From NCBI GenBank assembly GCA_028710085.1, contig JAQUSU010000007.1:1-50641 (forward strand): a DNA stretch of 50,641 bases, read 5' to 3'. The translations under genes were made by a program, and so were the position numbers. This document shows, piece after piece, positions 41,193-48,576 of this stretch. The stretch's first letter is position 1; each line of letters begins with the position of its first letter. This DNA is from Anaerotignum sp. (GTDB lineage: Bacteria > Bacillota > Clostridia > Lachnospirales > Anaerotignaceae). The notes under the pieces were generated by a model. That model did not search any database. It was not told the DNA's origin and saw only the letters and a program-made list of their open reading frames with translations.

Positions 41193-41408
41193 GATTGTAG
41201 TTTTTAGAAAAACCCAAACTACAAAACTACAATTAAATTTTAGATTGTAGTTGGGTTTGTAGTCGGCGAAAATGTTGATATTTCAAGGGTTTAAGTATAT
41301 AAAACTACAAAACTACAATCTTTTTTAATAATTAATATAATAAAGAGAATATATAAATATATCCGCCTGCGCCCATATACACGTATATATAGGGAAATAG
41401 ATTGTAGT
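41174..41408. promoter_or_regulatory. Iteron-like cluster of nine ACTACAA boxes (candidate phage origin)
   Basis: ACTACAA occurs on the plus strand at 41174, 41218, 41226, 41304 and 41312, and as TTGTAGT at 41195, 41245, 41257 and 41402. Five of the nine extend to AACTACAAT. Pairs at 41218/41226 and 41245/41257 form a large dyad. An 18-bp direct repeat TTGTAGTYRGCGAAAATG occurs at 41257 and 41402. The 238-bp gap holds no gene and is AT-rich after 41290. It lies beside the VapE helicase gene. Confidence 0.65.
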
Positions 41409-41430
41409 TAGCGAAAATGGAGGTGATTTT

Positions 41431-41760
41431 TTGCGAGAAAAAGAAATTGAGCAGTACCTCGTAAAACGAGTAAAAGAAATGGGAGGTAAGGCTTATAAGT
41501 GGGTAAGCCCAGGAAACGACGGGGTGCCCGATAGAATTGTTTTCTTCTCCGGGGTGACGGCTTTGGTGGAACTAAAAGCACCGGGGAAAAAGCCTACCCC
41601 GTTGCAGATAGCAAAACATAAGGAATTGGAAAAGCTGGGGCAAAGGGTTTTGGTACTGGACAGCAAGGAAAGCGTGGATGAATTTATCGGAAGAGTAGAT
41701 CAGTTTATTTATTCCGTTCGATGCGAAGAGGGTGATATGTATGAAGTTTGCGCCCCATAA
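41431..41760 (+). CDS. VRR-NUC domain nuclease
   Basis: A 109-residue stand-alone VRR-NUC protein with the PD-(D/E)xK core 'GVPDRIVFFSGVTALVELKAPG' preceded by 'KWVSPGNDG'. VRR-NUC enzymes are Holliday-junction or flap-type nucleases; phages pair them with SNF2 helicases, as here. TTG 41431 has SD GGAGGTGA seven bases upstream. It overlaps the helicase gene by 20 bp. Confidence 0.92.
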   Translation: MREKEIEQYLVKRVKEMGGKAYKWVSPGNDGVPDRIVFFSGVTALVELKAPGKKPTPLQIAKHKELEKLGQRVLVLDSKESVDEFIGRVDQFIYSVRCEEGDMYEVCAP

Positions 41761-43114
41761 TTACCAGCAGTATTGTGTTGATAGACTTTTACAAGAGCCA
41801 GCTTTGGGGTTATTCCTAGATATGGGTTTAGGCAAAACTGTTACGACTCTTTCGGCGGTAAAGGAATTAAAATATTACCGTTTTGCAATACATAAGGTTT
41901 TGGTAATTGCCCCAAAGAAGGTAGCCGAAGCAACTTGGAGTAAAGAAGCTGCGAAGTGGGAGCACTTACAAAATCTTAGAATCTCCACAGTGCTTGGCAG
42001 CAAGAATAAACGTGTAGCAGCATTGGCTGCCACGGCGGATCTGTATGTGATTAATCGGGAAAATGTTGAGTGGTTGGTGGATTATTACCGGAATGACTGG
42101 CCGTTTGACATGGTTGTTGTGGATGAAAGCAGCAGTTTCAAAGACCAGAGTACAAAACGATGGAAGGCACTGAAACGGATCAGGCCAAGGGTAAAGAGAA
42201 TTGTTTTGCTGACGGGTACCCCTGCACCCAATAACTTGATCGACTTATGGGCGCAGCTTTACTTGCTGGATGAAGGTGCACGGCTAGGTAGAACCATTGG
42301 CGGCTTCCGTGAAAGATATTTTAGTCCAGACAAGCGTTCTGCAGAAAGGGTGTTTACATACAAGCCCAAGAATGGTGCGGAGGAAAAAATAGAAACTCTG
42401 ATTGGTGATATTTGTATCTCCATGAAAGCAGAGGATTATTTGGAGCTGCCTGATTGTGTAACGGTAAACACCCCTGTGGCTTTGGATAGCAAAGCGAGAA
42501 AAGCATATGAAACATTGGAAAAGACAATGCTGCTTGAAATTAACGATGAAGAAATAACGGCAGATATGGCTGCAGTCCTTACAGGAAAGTTGTTACAGCT
42601 TGCAGGCGGCGCTGTTTACGATGGGAATCATAATGCCCAGCTTATCCATGGCTGCAAGATAGCTGCTTTCATGGAGTTAATTGACGGGCTTGCCGGTGAA
42701 CATGCATTGGTGTTTTATGGGTACCAGCACGAGAAGGACAGGCTGTTAAAGGAGCTTTCTAAAACAAATCTTCGGGTGAGAGTTTTTGGTGGTGCAAAGG
42801 ATGAAACCGATTGGAATAATGGTGAGATTGACGTTTTATTAGCCCATCCTATGAGTACCGCATACGGCCTTAATCTTCAGGATGGCGGGCACCATGTAAT
42901 CTGGTATGGGCCTACCTGGAGTTTAGAGCAGTACCAACAGGCAAACAAAAGGCTGCATCGACAGGGACAGAAAAAGCCCGTTATCATTCATCATTTGATT
43001 GCAGAGGATACAGTGGATGGTGATGTTATCAAGGCACTGGATAATAAGAGCGGCACACAAGAGGCGTTACTTGGAGCATTGAAAGCAAGAATTGAAAAAT
43101 ACAAGGAGGGATAA
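41741..43114 (+). CDS. SNF2-family DNA helicase/translocase
   Basis: A 457-residue SF2 helicase: Q-motif 'PHNYQQYCVDRLL', Walker A 'LDMGLGKTVTT' near the N-terminus, Walker B 'MVVVDESSSFKD', 'LLTGTPAPN', and C-terminal motifs 'LNLQDGGHHVIWYGPTWSLEQYQQ' and 'RLHRQGQKKPV'. It is typical of the short phage SNF2 proteins coupled to VRR-NUC. The track start GTG 41732 is replaced by ATG 41741, which is 8 bp from SD 'GAGGG' and yields 'MKFAPHNYQQ'. Confidence 0.95.
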   Translation: MKFAPHNYQQYCVDRLLQEPALGLFLDMGLGKTVTTLSAVKELKYYRFAIHKVLVIAPKKVAEATWSKEAAKWEHLQNLRISTVLGSKNKRVAALAATADLYVINRENVEWLVDYYRNDWPFDMVVVDESSSFKDQSTKRWKALKRIRPRVKRIVLLTGTPAPNNLIDLWAQLYLLDEGARLGRTIGGFRERYFSPDKRSAERVFTYKPKNGAEEKIETLIGDICISMKAEDYLELPDCVTVNTPVALDSKARKAYETLEKTMLLEINDEEITADMAAVLTGKLLQLAGGAVYDGNHNAQLIHGCKIAAFMELIDGLAGEHALVFYGYQHEKDRLLKELSKTNLRVRVFGGAKDETDWNNGEIDVLLAHPMSTAYGLNLQDGGHHVIWYGPTWSLEQYQQANKRLHRQGQKKPVIIHHLIAEDTVDGDVIKALDNKSGTQEALLGALKARIEKYKEG

Positions 43115-43116
43115 GC

Positions 43117-43362
43117 ATGAAAAATACTTTATCAGATTTGAACAATCATTTATTTGCCCAAATAGAACGGCTTGCGGATGAAGATTTGGATGAAGCAGGC
43201 CTTGACCGTGAAATTAAGCGAACAGTGGCCATGGAGAAAATCGCAAGGTCAATTATTGATAATGGGTCTCTTGCCCTTGAAGCGAAAAGGTTTGTTGACG
43301 ATTATCGCACGGGGGACACGGTGGCGATTCCGCTGTTAGGAATAAAGGGTGATACCCAATGA
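43117..43362 (+). CDS. Conserved phage hypothetical protein
   Basis: An 81-residue acidic helical protein ('DLNNHLFAQIERLADEDLDE' and 'AMEKIARSIIDNGSLALEAKR'). It has a strong SD 'AAGGAGGG' and 4-bp overlap with the HNH gene. Similar small proteins occupy this position after SNF2 genes in clostridial phages. The function is unknown. Confidence 0.75.
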   Translation: MKNTLSDLNNHLFAQIERLADEDLDEAGLDREIKRTVAMEKIARSIIDNGSLALEAKRFVDDYRTGDTVAIPLLGIKGDTQ

Positions 43363-43955
43363 AGTTTACTGCTGAAATGAATGGTTTCATCGTGGCAAAT
43401 GCCGAAGGAATTTCAAATTTGGAGTTGACAGAATTGTTCAATAAAGAATTTGGTACCAATGTTTTAGTGAAACAAATTAAGGCGTATAAGAAAAACCATA
43501 AGATAAGCAGTGGTCTTACAGGGCATTTTCCAAAGGGGCACATCCCTTGTAACAAAGGCAAAAAGGGTACCTATTATGCCGGCAGTGAAAAAACATGGTT
43601 TAAGAACGGACAAATGCCCCATAATCATAAGCCTGTTGGCAGCGAGAGGGTTAGCAAAGATGGATACATAGAAATCAAGGTTGCGGAGCCAAAAAAATGG
43701 AGATTAAAGCATAACGTTGTTTGGGAGAATGTTCGCGGTAAGGTACCAAGGAATCATGTAGTTATTTTCCTTGATAGGAATAAGCTTAATGTTGACATTG
43801 GAAATTTAAAACTGATTTCAAGGGGACAACTTCTTTTGATGAACCGCAACGGGTTTTTTACGGGAGATAGGAATTTAACGGAAACGGCTGCTAATTTAGC
43901 AAAGCTAATGGATACAAAGTATAAAGCGAAGAAGAAGGGACAATCACAAGAATAA
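43359..43955 (+). CDS. HNH endonuclease signature protein
   Basis: A 198-residue protein. An N-terminal HTH-like region ('ISNLELTELFNKEFGTNVLV') precedes a linker 'GHFPKGHIPCNKGKKGTY' and an HNH-type nuclease 'KHNVVWENVRGKVPRNHVVIFLD', then 'VDIGNLKLIS' (His, Asn and His/Asp of the ββα-metal site). This is the AP2/HNH-type phage nuclease, either homing or a packaging/DNA-processing enzyme. It starts at ATG 43359, which overlaps the preceding stop. Confidence 0.82.
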   Translation: MKFTAEMNGFIVANAEGISNLELTELFNKEFGTNVLVKQIKAYKKNHKISSGLTGHFPKGHIPCNKGKKGTYYAGSEKTWFKNGQMPHNHKPVGSERVSKDGYIEIKVAEPKKWRLKHNVVWENVRGKVPRNHVVIFLDRNKLNVDIGNLKLISRGQLLLMNRNGFFTGDRNLTETAANLAKLMDTKYKAKKKGQSQE

Positions 43956-43975
43956 CCAGAAAGGGGGAAAGGGAT

Positions 43976-44503
43976 TTGCTGGCCAGCGCAAAAGTCGACT
44001 TTTGCCCTTGTGATGATATGGGACAAGAATTATTTGACGCCAATATTGACCTTGCATATTTTATCCTGCATAAGTATTTTCCGTGGTATGCCAATGATGA
44101 AGATGCAAAACAAATTTGTCTAATAGGGCTTTAGAAAGCCTGCGAAAAATTCAATCCAGATATGGGTTATACACTTTCAACTTATGCGGTAAAGGTTATT
44201 AAGAATTACATGCTGAATTTTCTCAGAGCTGAAAGAAAAAGAAATAGAATTAAGTATGTTGATAACATAACGCATTTTGAGGGTGAAGAGCTAGACATTT
44301 TTGAAGCAATCCCAGATAAATATGAGGGTGAAGTATCACTGAGCTTTTGTTTCAAAGAGCTTTCAGGGAAACTAACCGAGAAGGAAACACAGGTTTTGCA
44401 AATGAAAATCAAAGGATACAACCAAATAGAAATAGCGAAAAAGTTGAAGATATCGCAGCCTACTGTGGCCAGGTGTTTACAGCGAATTATAAGTAAATTG
44501 TAG
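43976..44503 (+). pseudogene. Phage RNA polymerase sigma factor interrupted by an amber codon
   Basis: From TTG 43976 (after 'AAGGGGGAAAGGGA') the frame reads 'DDMGQELFDANIDLAYFILH' and 'DAKQICLIGL', then TAG at 44132, then continues in frame 'KACEKFNPDMGYTLSTYAV'. Sigma-70 region 2 has Trp at this position (GLWKA), so TGG to TAG is the simplest change. Downstream, residues resembling regions 2.3-2.4 and a region-4 HTH ('LTEKETQVLQMKIKGYNQIEI') are intact. The track ORF (44162-44503) is only the distal part. It probably normally activates late phage genes. It may be a nonsense mutant or require suppression. Confidence 0.8.
43988..44005. repeat. 18-bp perfect palindrome at the sigma-factor start
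   Basis: GCAAAAGTCGACTTTTGC lies 12 bp after the TTG start, coding for AKVDFC. It could be an autoregulatory operator or an mRNA hairpin at the start of the gene. Confidence 0.6.
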
Positions 44504-44519
44504 AGGAGGCGTTAATGAT

Positions 44520-44666
44520 ATGACAAGAGAGTATTTTGAAGAATTATTCAAATATAAGTTACTTGAAAAAGCCTATGACAGATTTGAGCAAGAGTTTGCA
44601 TCAGGGGAGTATCATTCCGAAGAGGATGCGGTTGATGCTGTCATAGAGGAAATTGTTAAGGGGTGA
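44520..44666 (+). CDS. Small acidic phage protein (48 aa)
   Basis: Too short for the supplied track. ATG 44520 follows SD 'GAGGAGGCG'; the product reads MTREYFEELFKYKLLEKAYD, then about 28 further acidic residues ending 'EEIVKG'. It is helical and predominantly acidic. The stop overlaps the following gene's ATG (TGATG), implying coupling. No family is recognised. Confidence 0.65.
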   Translation: MTREYFEELFKYKLLEKAYDRFEQEFASGEYHSEEDAVDAVIEEIVKG

Positions 44667-45061
44667 TGCTGTTGGGAAAAGAACGAGATTTAAAGCTACA
44701 GAGCTACAATATTTCTGACAACCACTATCGGGAGCTAAAATATTTTTGCAGACAGTACAGGGAGAAGCAATCACAGCTGCGGTCTATCACGGAACTATCT
44801 TCACCTAGCTTCGGCGGAATTGGCGGGGGAAACAAAATATCTGATAGAACGGCAGACACAGCGGTAAAAAGAGCACAGTTACAAAGAGATATTGAAATAA
44901 TTGAACAGGCTGCAATCGAAGCAGACAGCGAGATTTTTCAATACATATTGTGTAATGTAGTTGATTGTGTTCCGTATCAGTATTTGGGTGTTCCGGCAGG
45001 AAAGAATCAGTTTTACGAGGCACGGAGGAAGTTTTTTAATTTGCTGTCTCTAAAAAGATAG
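44666..45061 (+). CDS. RinA/ArpU-like late transcription regulator
   Basis: A protein of about 130 residues. The N-terminal helical part ('HYRELKYFCRQYREKQSQLR') and C-terminal 'VPYQYLGVPAGKNQFYEARRKFF' match phage late-operon activators of the ArpU/RinA type, in which the C-terminal region is the HTH-like DNA-binding part. The start is ambiguous: GTG 44663, ATG 44666 (overlapping the previous stop) or TTG 44672, which has the best SD spacing to AAGGGG. It is the last gene before two terminators and the packaging genes, fitting a control role on late transcription. Confidence 0.75.
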   Translation: MLLGKERDLKLQSYNISDNHYRELKYFCRQYREKQSQLRSITELSSPSFGGIGGGNKISDRTADTAVKRAQLQRDIEIIEQAAIEADSEIFQYILCNVVDCVPYQYLGVPAGKNQFYEARRKFFNLLSLKR

Positions 45062-45123
45062 GGACTCAGGGGACGTGCTTTCGTGATATTATGATACCGT
45101 AGATATTTTTACAACACCTCCAT

Positions 45124-45151
45124 GGGCATTGGCGTAAGCTGGTGCCCTTTT
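45124..45151 (+). terminator. Terminator after the late regulator
   Basis: GGGCATTGGC pairs with GCTGGTGCCC (G·U tolerant) around a GTAA loop, followed by TTTT. It ends the early transcript. Confidence 0.75.
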
Positions 45152-45223
45152 GTATGGGATTGACTAAAAAATTATGCTTCTAGTCAATTTTATGCTATAC
45201 TAAAAATAAAGGTGGCGTTTAAT

Positions 45224-45334
45224 ATGGGTGATAAAAGTCCAAAAAAGAAAGAAGTCAAGAAGAAGGAAGCTGTAGATAATACCGGATCCACAATAAAACA
45301 AAGCGAAAAGAAAAAGAAAAAAACATATGAGTAA
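45224..45334 (+). CDS. Lysine-rich small protein (36 aa)
   Basis: ATG 45224 follows SD 'GGTGGCG'. It encodes a highly basic peptide with repeated KKK blocks (MGDKSPKKKEVKKKE...KKKKKTYE). It is flanked by terminators on both sides and preceded by an inverted repeat TTGACTA/TAGTCAA (45159-45189) and TATACT (45195-45200), so it looks independently expressed. No family is recognised; such peptides often bind DNA or RNA. Confidence 0.5.
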   Translation: MGDKSPKKKEVKKKEAVDNTGSTIKQSEKKKKKTYE

Positions 45335-45341
45335 CAGCTTA

Positions 45342-45368
45342 ACCGACATTTAATCGTGTCGGTTTTTT
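45342..45368 (+). terminator. Terminator after the lysine-rich ORF
   Basis: ACCGACA pairs with TGTCGGT around an 8-nt loop, followed by six T. Confidence 0.88.
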
Positions 45369-45491
45369 CATACCCAAAACCAGAATATGCCAGAAATGCA
45401 ATATGGAAGTGCATAAATATGACCAGTCATATTATTTGATGAGGGGTAAGTTAGAAAAACAAGAAAGATGTGATATATAAACTAATACTTA

Positions 45492-45513
45492 AGCATCCTA
45501 GAGGTGCTTTTTT
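45492..45513 (+). terminator. Weak hairpin terminator just before terS
   Basis: AAGCATCC pairs with GGTGCTT (one bulge), followed by TTTTTTATT, 25 bp upstream of the small terminase start. It may attenuate entry into the late operon. Confidence 0.55.
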
Positions 45514-45537
45514 ATTGCCTAAAAGGAGGGCGGTAAA

Positions 45538-45996
45538 ATGCCAAAAGGCAAGGGCGGACGACCGCCTAAATATAAATGCAAAGAAGAAATAGAGGGCTTG
45601 ATTGAAACCTATTTTGAAGAATGTGAGGGCATTCCTTGGCTAGATGAAGAAGGTAAGCCGTTGCAAGCAGACAAAGGGTTTATCATATATAAAAAAAGAC
45701 CAAAACCCCCGACGGTTACAGGATTAGCCTTGGCTTTGGGATTCTCCACTCGCCTAAGTTTGCTGAATTATCAAGCAAAACCTGAATTCATGAACACGAT
45801 TACACGCGCGAAAACATTCATTGAAGAATACGCTGAGCGCAGATTGTTTGACAGAGAAGGTGTGCAAGGTGCGAAATTCAGTTTGATTAATAATTTCAAA
45901 GGCTGGTCGGATAAGCCGAAGGACGATTCCGACAAGGAGCTTTTTGAGAAGCTTGATGATATTCTGGAGGGGATCAACCATGCAGCTAAGCAGTAA
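45538..45996 (+). CDS. Phage terminase small subunit
   Basis: A 152-residue protein starting 'MPKGKGGRPPKYKCKEEIEG', with a central HTH-like segment 'PPTVTGLALALGFSTRLSLL' and a C-terminal 'AKFSLINNFKGWSDKP'. This is the P22 gp3-type DNA-packaging family, which recognises the packaging site. SD 'AAAAGGAGGG' precedes ATG. Its end overlaps the large subunit start by 17 bp. Confidence 0.9.
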   Translation: MPKGKGGRPPKYKCKEEIEGLIETYFEECEGIPWLDEEGKPLQADKGFIIYKKRPKPPTVTGLALALGFSTRLSLLNYQAKPEFMNTITRAKTFIEEYAERRLFDREGVQGAKFSLINNFKGWSDKPKDDSDKELFEKLDDILEGINHAAKQ

Positions 45997-47194
45997 GCAA
46001 AAGGAATTCTGGAACAATGCTGAATCCCGCTGGAACGTCAAATCGGGGGCGACTCGTTCGGGTAAAACGTATATGGATTATTACGTTATACCGAAACGAA
46101 TACGAGCTGTGGCAGGCAGGGACGGGCTTGTGGTTATCCTGGGCAATACAAAGGGTACGCTGCAGCGTAATATTATTGAGCCACTTCAAAACATTTGGGG
46201 TACGCAGCTTGTTTCTGATATTCGCTCTGATAATACGGCCATGCTGTTTGGCGAAAAGTGTTACTGCCTGGGTGCTGATAAAATAAACCAGGTAAACCGC
46301 ATACGAGGATCCAGCATTAAATATTGCTACGGTGATGAAGTTGTCACATGGCATCAGGACGTGTTCACCATGCTAAAGTCTCGTTTAGACAAAAGCTACA
46401 GCAAGTTTGACGGAACGTGCAATCCAGAAGGGCCTAATCACTGGTTTCACAAGTTCCTGCAGAGTGATGCAGATCTGTATTTGCAGCAGTACACGATTGA
46501 TGATAATCCGTTCAACTCCAAAGAGTTTGTGGAGAACCTGAAAAAAGAGTATAAGGGCTCCATATTTTACGACCGGTACATACTTGGTTTGTGGGTTGCG
46601 GCAGAGGGGGTTATATATCGTTTATTTGCCGATGATGCAGAAAGGTTCATCCTAAAAGAAAAACCAAAGATTGCTTTTGGAACGATCGGGGTTGACTTCG
46701 GAGGGAATGGATCCGCCCATGCTTTTAGCTGTACGGGTTTTACACAGTCCATGAAAGAGGTTGTGACACTGGAAGAACATTATAGAAAAGAAATTATTAG
46801 TCCTACTCAGCTTGAGCAGGACTTTGTTGATTTTGTGGTAATGTGCAAAGCAAAGTACAAGGTTGCTGAAGCTTACTGTGACAGCGCCGAAACAACGTTA
46901 ATCCAAGGGCTTAGAAATGCTTGTGCCAAAAAAGGGATTGCAATCTCCATTAAGCCGGCAATGAAAAAAGAGGTAAACGACAGAATCAGGTTTTATTGCA
47001 GGTTGATGTCTTCGGATCGATACAAAATATCAAAGAACTGTATCCACACCATAGAGGCCTTTCGGACTGCTTTGTGGGACAGCAAATATATTACAAAGGA
47101 CAAAAGGCTGGATGATGGCACGACCAATATTGACAGCCTTGATGCCCAGGAATACAGCACAGAGCCGTATATGAAAGCGATTATGAGTATATAA
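45980..47194 (+). CDS. Phage terminase large subunit (PBSX family)
   Basis: A 404-residue packaging ATPase/nuclease. Walker A is in 'VKSGATRSGKTYMDY' near residue 20, Walker B-like 'SSIKYCYGDEVVTW', and the C-terminal RNase-H-like nuclease has 'GTIGVDFGGNGSAHAFS' and 'AYCDSAETTLI'. The track start (45944) is upstream; ATG 45980 has SD GGAGGGG and gives the canonical short N-terminus 'MQLSSKQKEFWNNA'. It cleaves and pumps DNA into the prohead with the small subunit. Confidence 0.96.
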   Translation: MQLSSKQKEFWNNAESRWNVKSGATRSGKTYMDYYVIPKRIRAVAGRDGLVVILGNTKGTLQRNIIEPLQNIWGTQLVSDIRSDNTAMLFGEKCYCLGADKINQVNRIRGSSIKYCYGDEVVTWHQDVFTMLKSRLDKSYSKFDGTCNPEGPNHWFHKFLQSDADLYLQQYTIDDNPFNSKEFVENLKKEYKGSIFYDRYILGLWVAAEGVIYRLFADDAERFILKEKPKIAFGTIGVDFGGNGSAHAFSCTGFTQSMKEVVTLEEHYRKEIISPTQLEQDFVDFVVMCKAKYKVAEAYCDSAETTLIQGLRNACAKKGIAISIKPAMKKEVNDRIRFYCRLMSSDRYKISKNCIHTIEAFRTALWDSKYITKDKRLDDGTTNIDSLDAQEYSTEPYMKAIMSI

Positions 47195-47208
47195 GGGGGG
47201 TGATTTGA

Positions 47209-48576
47209 ATGCAGGCGATTTTACAGTATTTAAGCAAAGAGGGTTACGATGCAGTTGACAGCAGCTATTATGCAAGGATAGGGTTGTGGCTTAGCTGGTA
47301 CAAAGGCAAGGTTGTCCAGTTTCACAACTACAGGCAGTATAACGGCATGAAGAAAATAAACAGAACCAGAAAGACCCTAGGTATGGCCAAAAAGATTTGT
47401 GAGGACTGGGCAAACCTTGAGCTAAACGAAAAGGTTAGTATCGTAATCGATGATGAAGCTATCAATAGTGCCGTGCATGAGGTTCTTCAAGCCAATAACT
47501 TCCGCATAAAAGGAAACCAGCTTCTTGAAATAGCATACGCCCTGGGGACTGGGGCCTTTGTGGAATATCTGGACGGTGCGAAGATTTGCATTGACTATAT
47601 TCGTGCAAGTATGATTTATCCAATACAGTGGGACAATGGGGAAATATTAAGCTGCGCATTTGCCAGTGAACGTGTCAACGGCAAAAAGAAACTGGTATAC
47701 CTCAACATTCACGAAAGGCAGGAAAACGGATTTTGTGTAATCAAGAATCGCATGTTTGAGAGAAACGGGAATAATTTAACCGCCGTTGAGCTTCCGGAAG
47801 GGTTGGTTGAGGAATACAGCACAGGAAGCAGCATTCCATGGTTTCAGATTATTACACCAAACATTGTGAATAATGTGGACCTGGACTGCCCTATGGGCGT
47901 TTCAGTTTATGCCAATGCAATAGATCAGCTTGAGGGCGTGGATCTGGTGTATGACAGTTATTTGAACGAATTCCGCTTAGGCAAAAAGAGAATTATTGTG
48001 CCTAATACAATGGCAAGAATGCTGATTGAGGACAGCGGAACCATTACGCCACTTTTTGATGATAATGATACAGAATTTTATTCCTTGGGCATTGAGGGGG
48101 AAGAGAATCAAAAAATACAGGAAATCAACATGGAAATCAGAGCGGATGCCCATGAAAAGGCAATCAGCAGGACATTAAGCCTGTTATCGGATAAGTGCGG
48201 CCTGGGCGAAGATAGATATAAATTCGAAAACAGCGGGGTAAAAACGGCAACCGAGGTAGTTAGTGAAAAGTCAGAGCTATATCAAAACCTCAGAAAGCAT
48301 GAGCTGATCCTTGAAGGGGCTTTGACGAATCTGGTTAAGGCAATTGCGGCTATGCTGGAATACAGGGAAGAAATTCAGGTTACAGTTAATTTTGACGATA
48401 GCATCATCGAAGATACAGCGGCAGAAAAGCAACAGTTTCTTCAGGAAATAAGGGACGGTATCCGGCAGAAATGGGAATATCGGGCCCGCTTCTTCGGTGA
48501 GACGGAGGAAGAAGCGAAAACGAAAGTTGCAGAAACACAGAGTAATAATATGCTGATGGGGTTTGGTGATGAATAA
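47209..48576 (+). CDS. Phage portal protein (SPP1 gp6-like)
   Basis: A 455-residue portal protein ('SLEQ'-less N-terminus beginning 'MQAILQYLSKEGYDAVDSSY'). Typical portal features are 'NRTRKTLGMAKKICEDWANL', 'YALGTGAFVEYLDGAKICID' and a C-terminal helical wing region 'LTNLVKAIAAMLEYREEIQV'. It forms the dodecameric ring through which DNA enters the head. ATG 47209 has SD AAGGGGGG. It overlaps the next gene (TAATG). Confidence 0.93.
   Translation: MQAILQYLSKEGYDAVDSSYYARIGLWLSWYKGKVVQFHNYRQYNGMKKINRTRKTLGMAKKICEDWANLELNEKVSIVIDDEAINSAVHEVLQANNFRIKGNQLLEIAYALGTGAFVEYLDGAKICIDYIRASMIYPIQWDNGEILSCAFASERVNGKKKLVYLNIHERQENGFCVIKNRMFERNGNNLTAVELPEGLVEEYSTGSSIPWFQIITPNIVNNVDLDCPMGVSVYANAIDQLEGVDLVYDSYLNEFRLGKKRIIVPNTMARMLIEDSGTITPLFDDNDTEFYSLGIEGEENQKIQEINMEIRADAHEKAISRTLSLLSDKCGLGEDRYKFENSGVKTATEVVSEKSELYQNLRKHELILEGALTNLVKAIAAMLEYREEIQVTVNFDDSIIEDTAAEKQQFLQEIRDGIRQKWEYRARFFGETEEEAKTKVAETQSNNMLMGFGDE

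Noticed and set aside
41174-41408. ACTACAA boxes considered as CRISPR or transposon ends
   Set aside because: Boxes are only 7-11 bp, in both orientations and irregularly spaced, with no spacers of constant length and no target duplications.
44132-44134. TAG in the sigma gene considered as a pyrrolysine codon
   Set aside because: The position is a conserved Trp, only one base from TGG, and nothing in the window suggests Pyl genes; a nonsense mutation is simpler.
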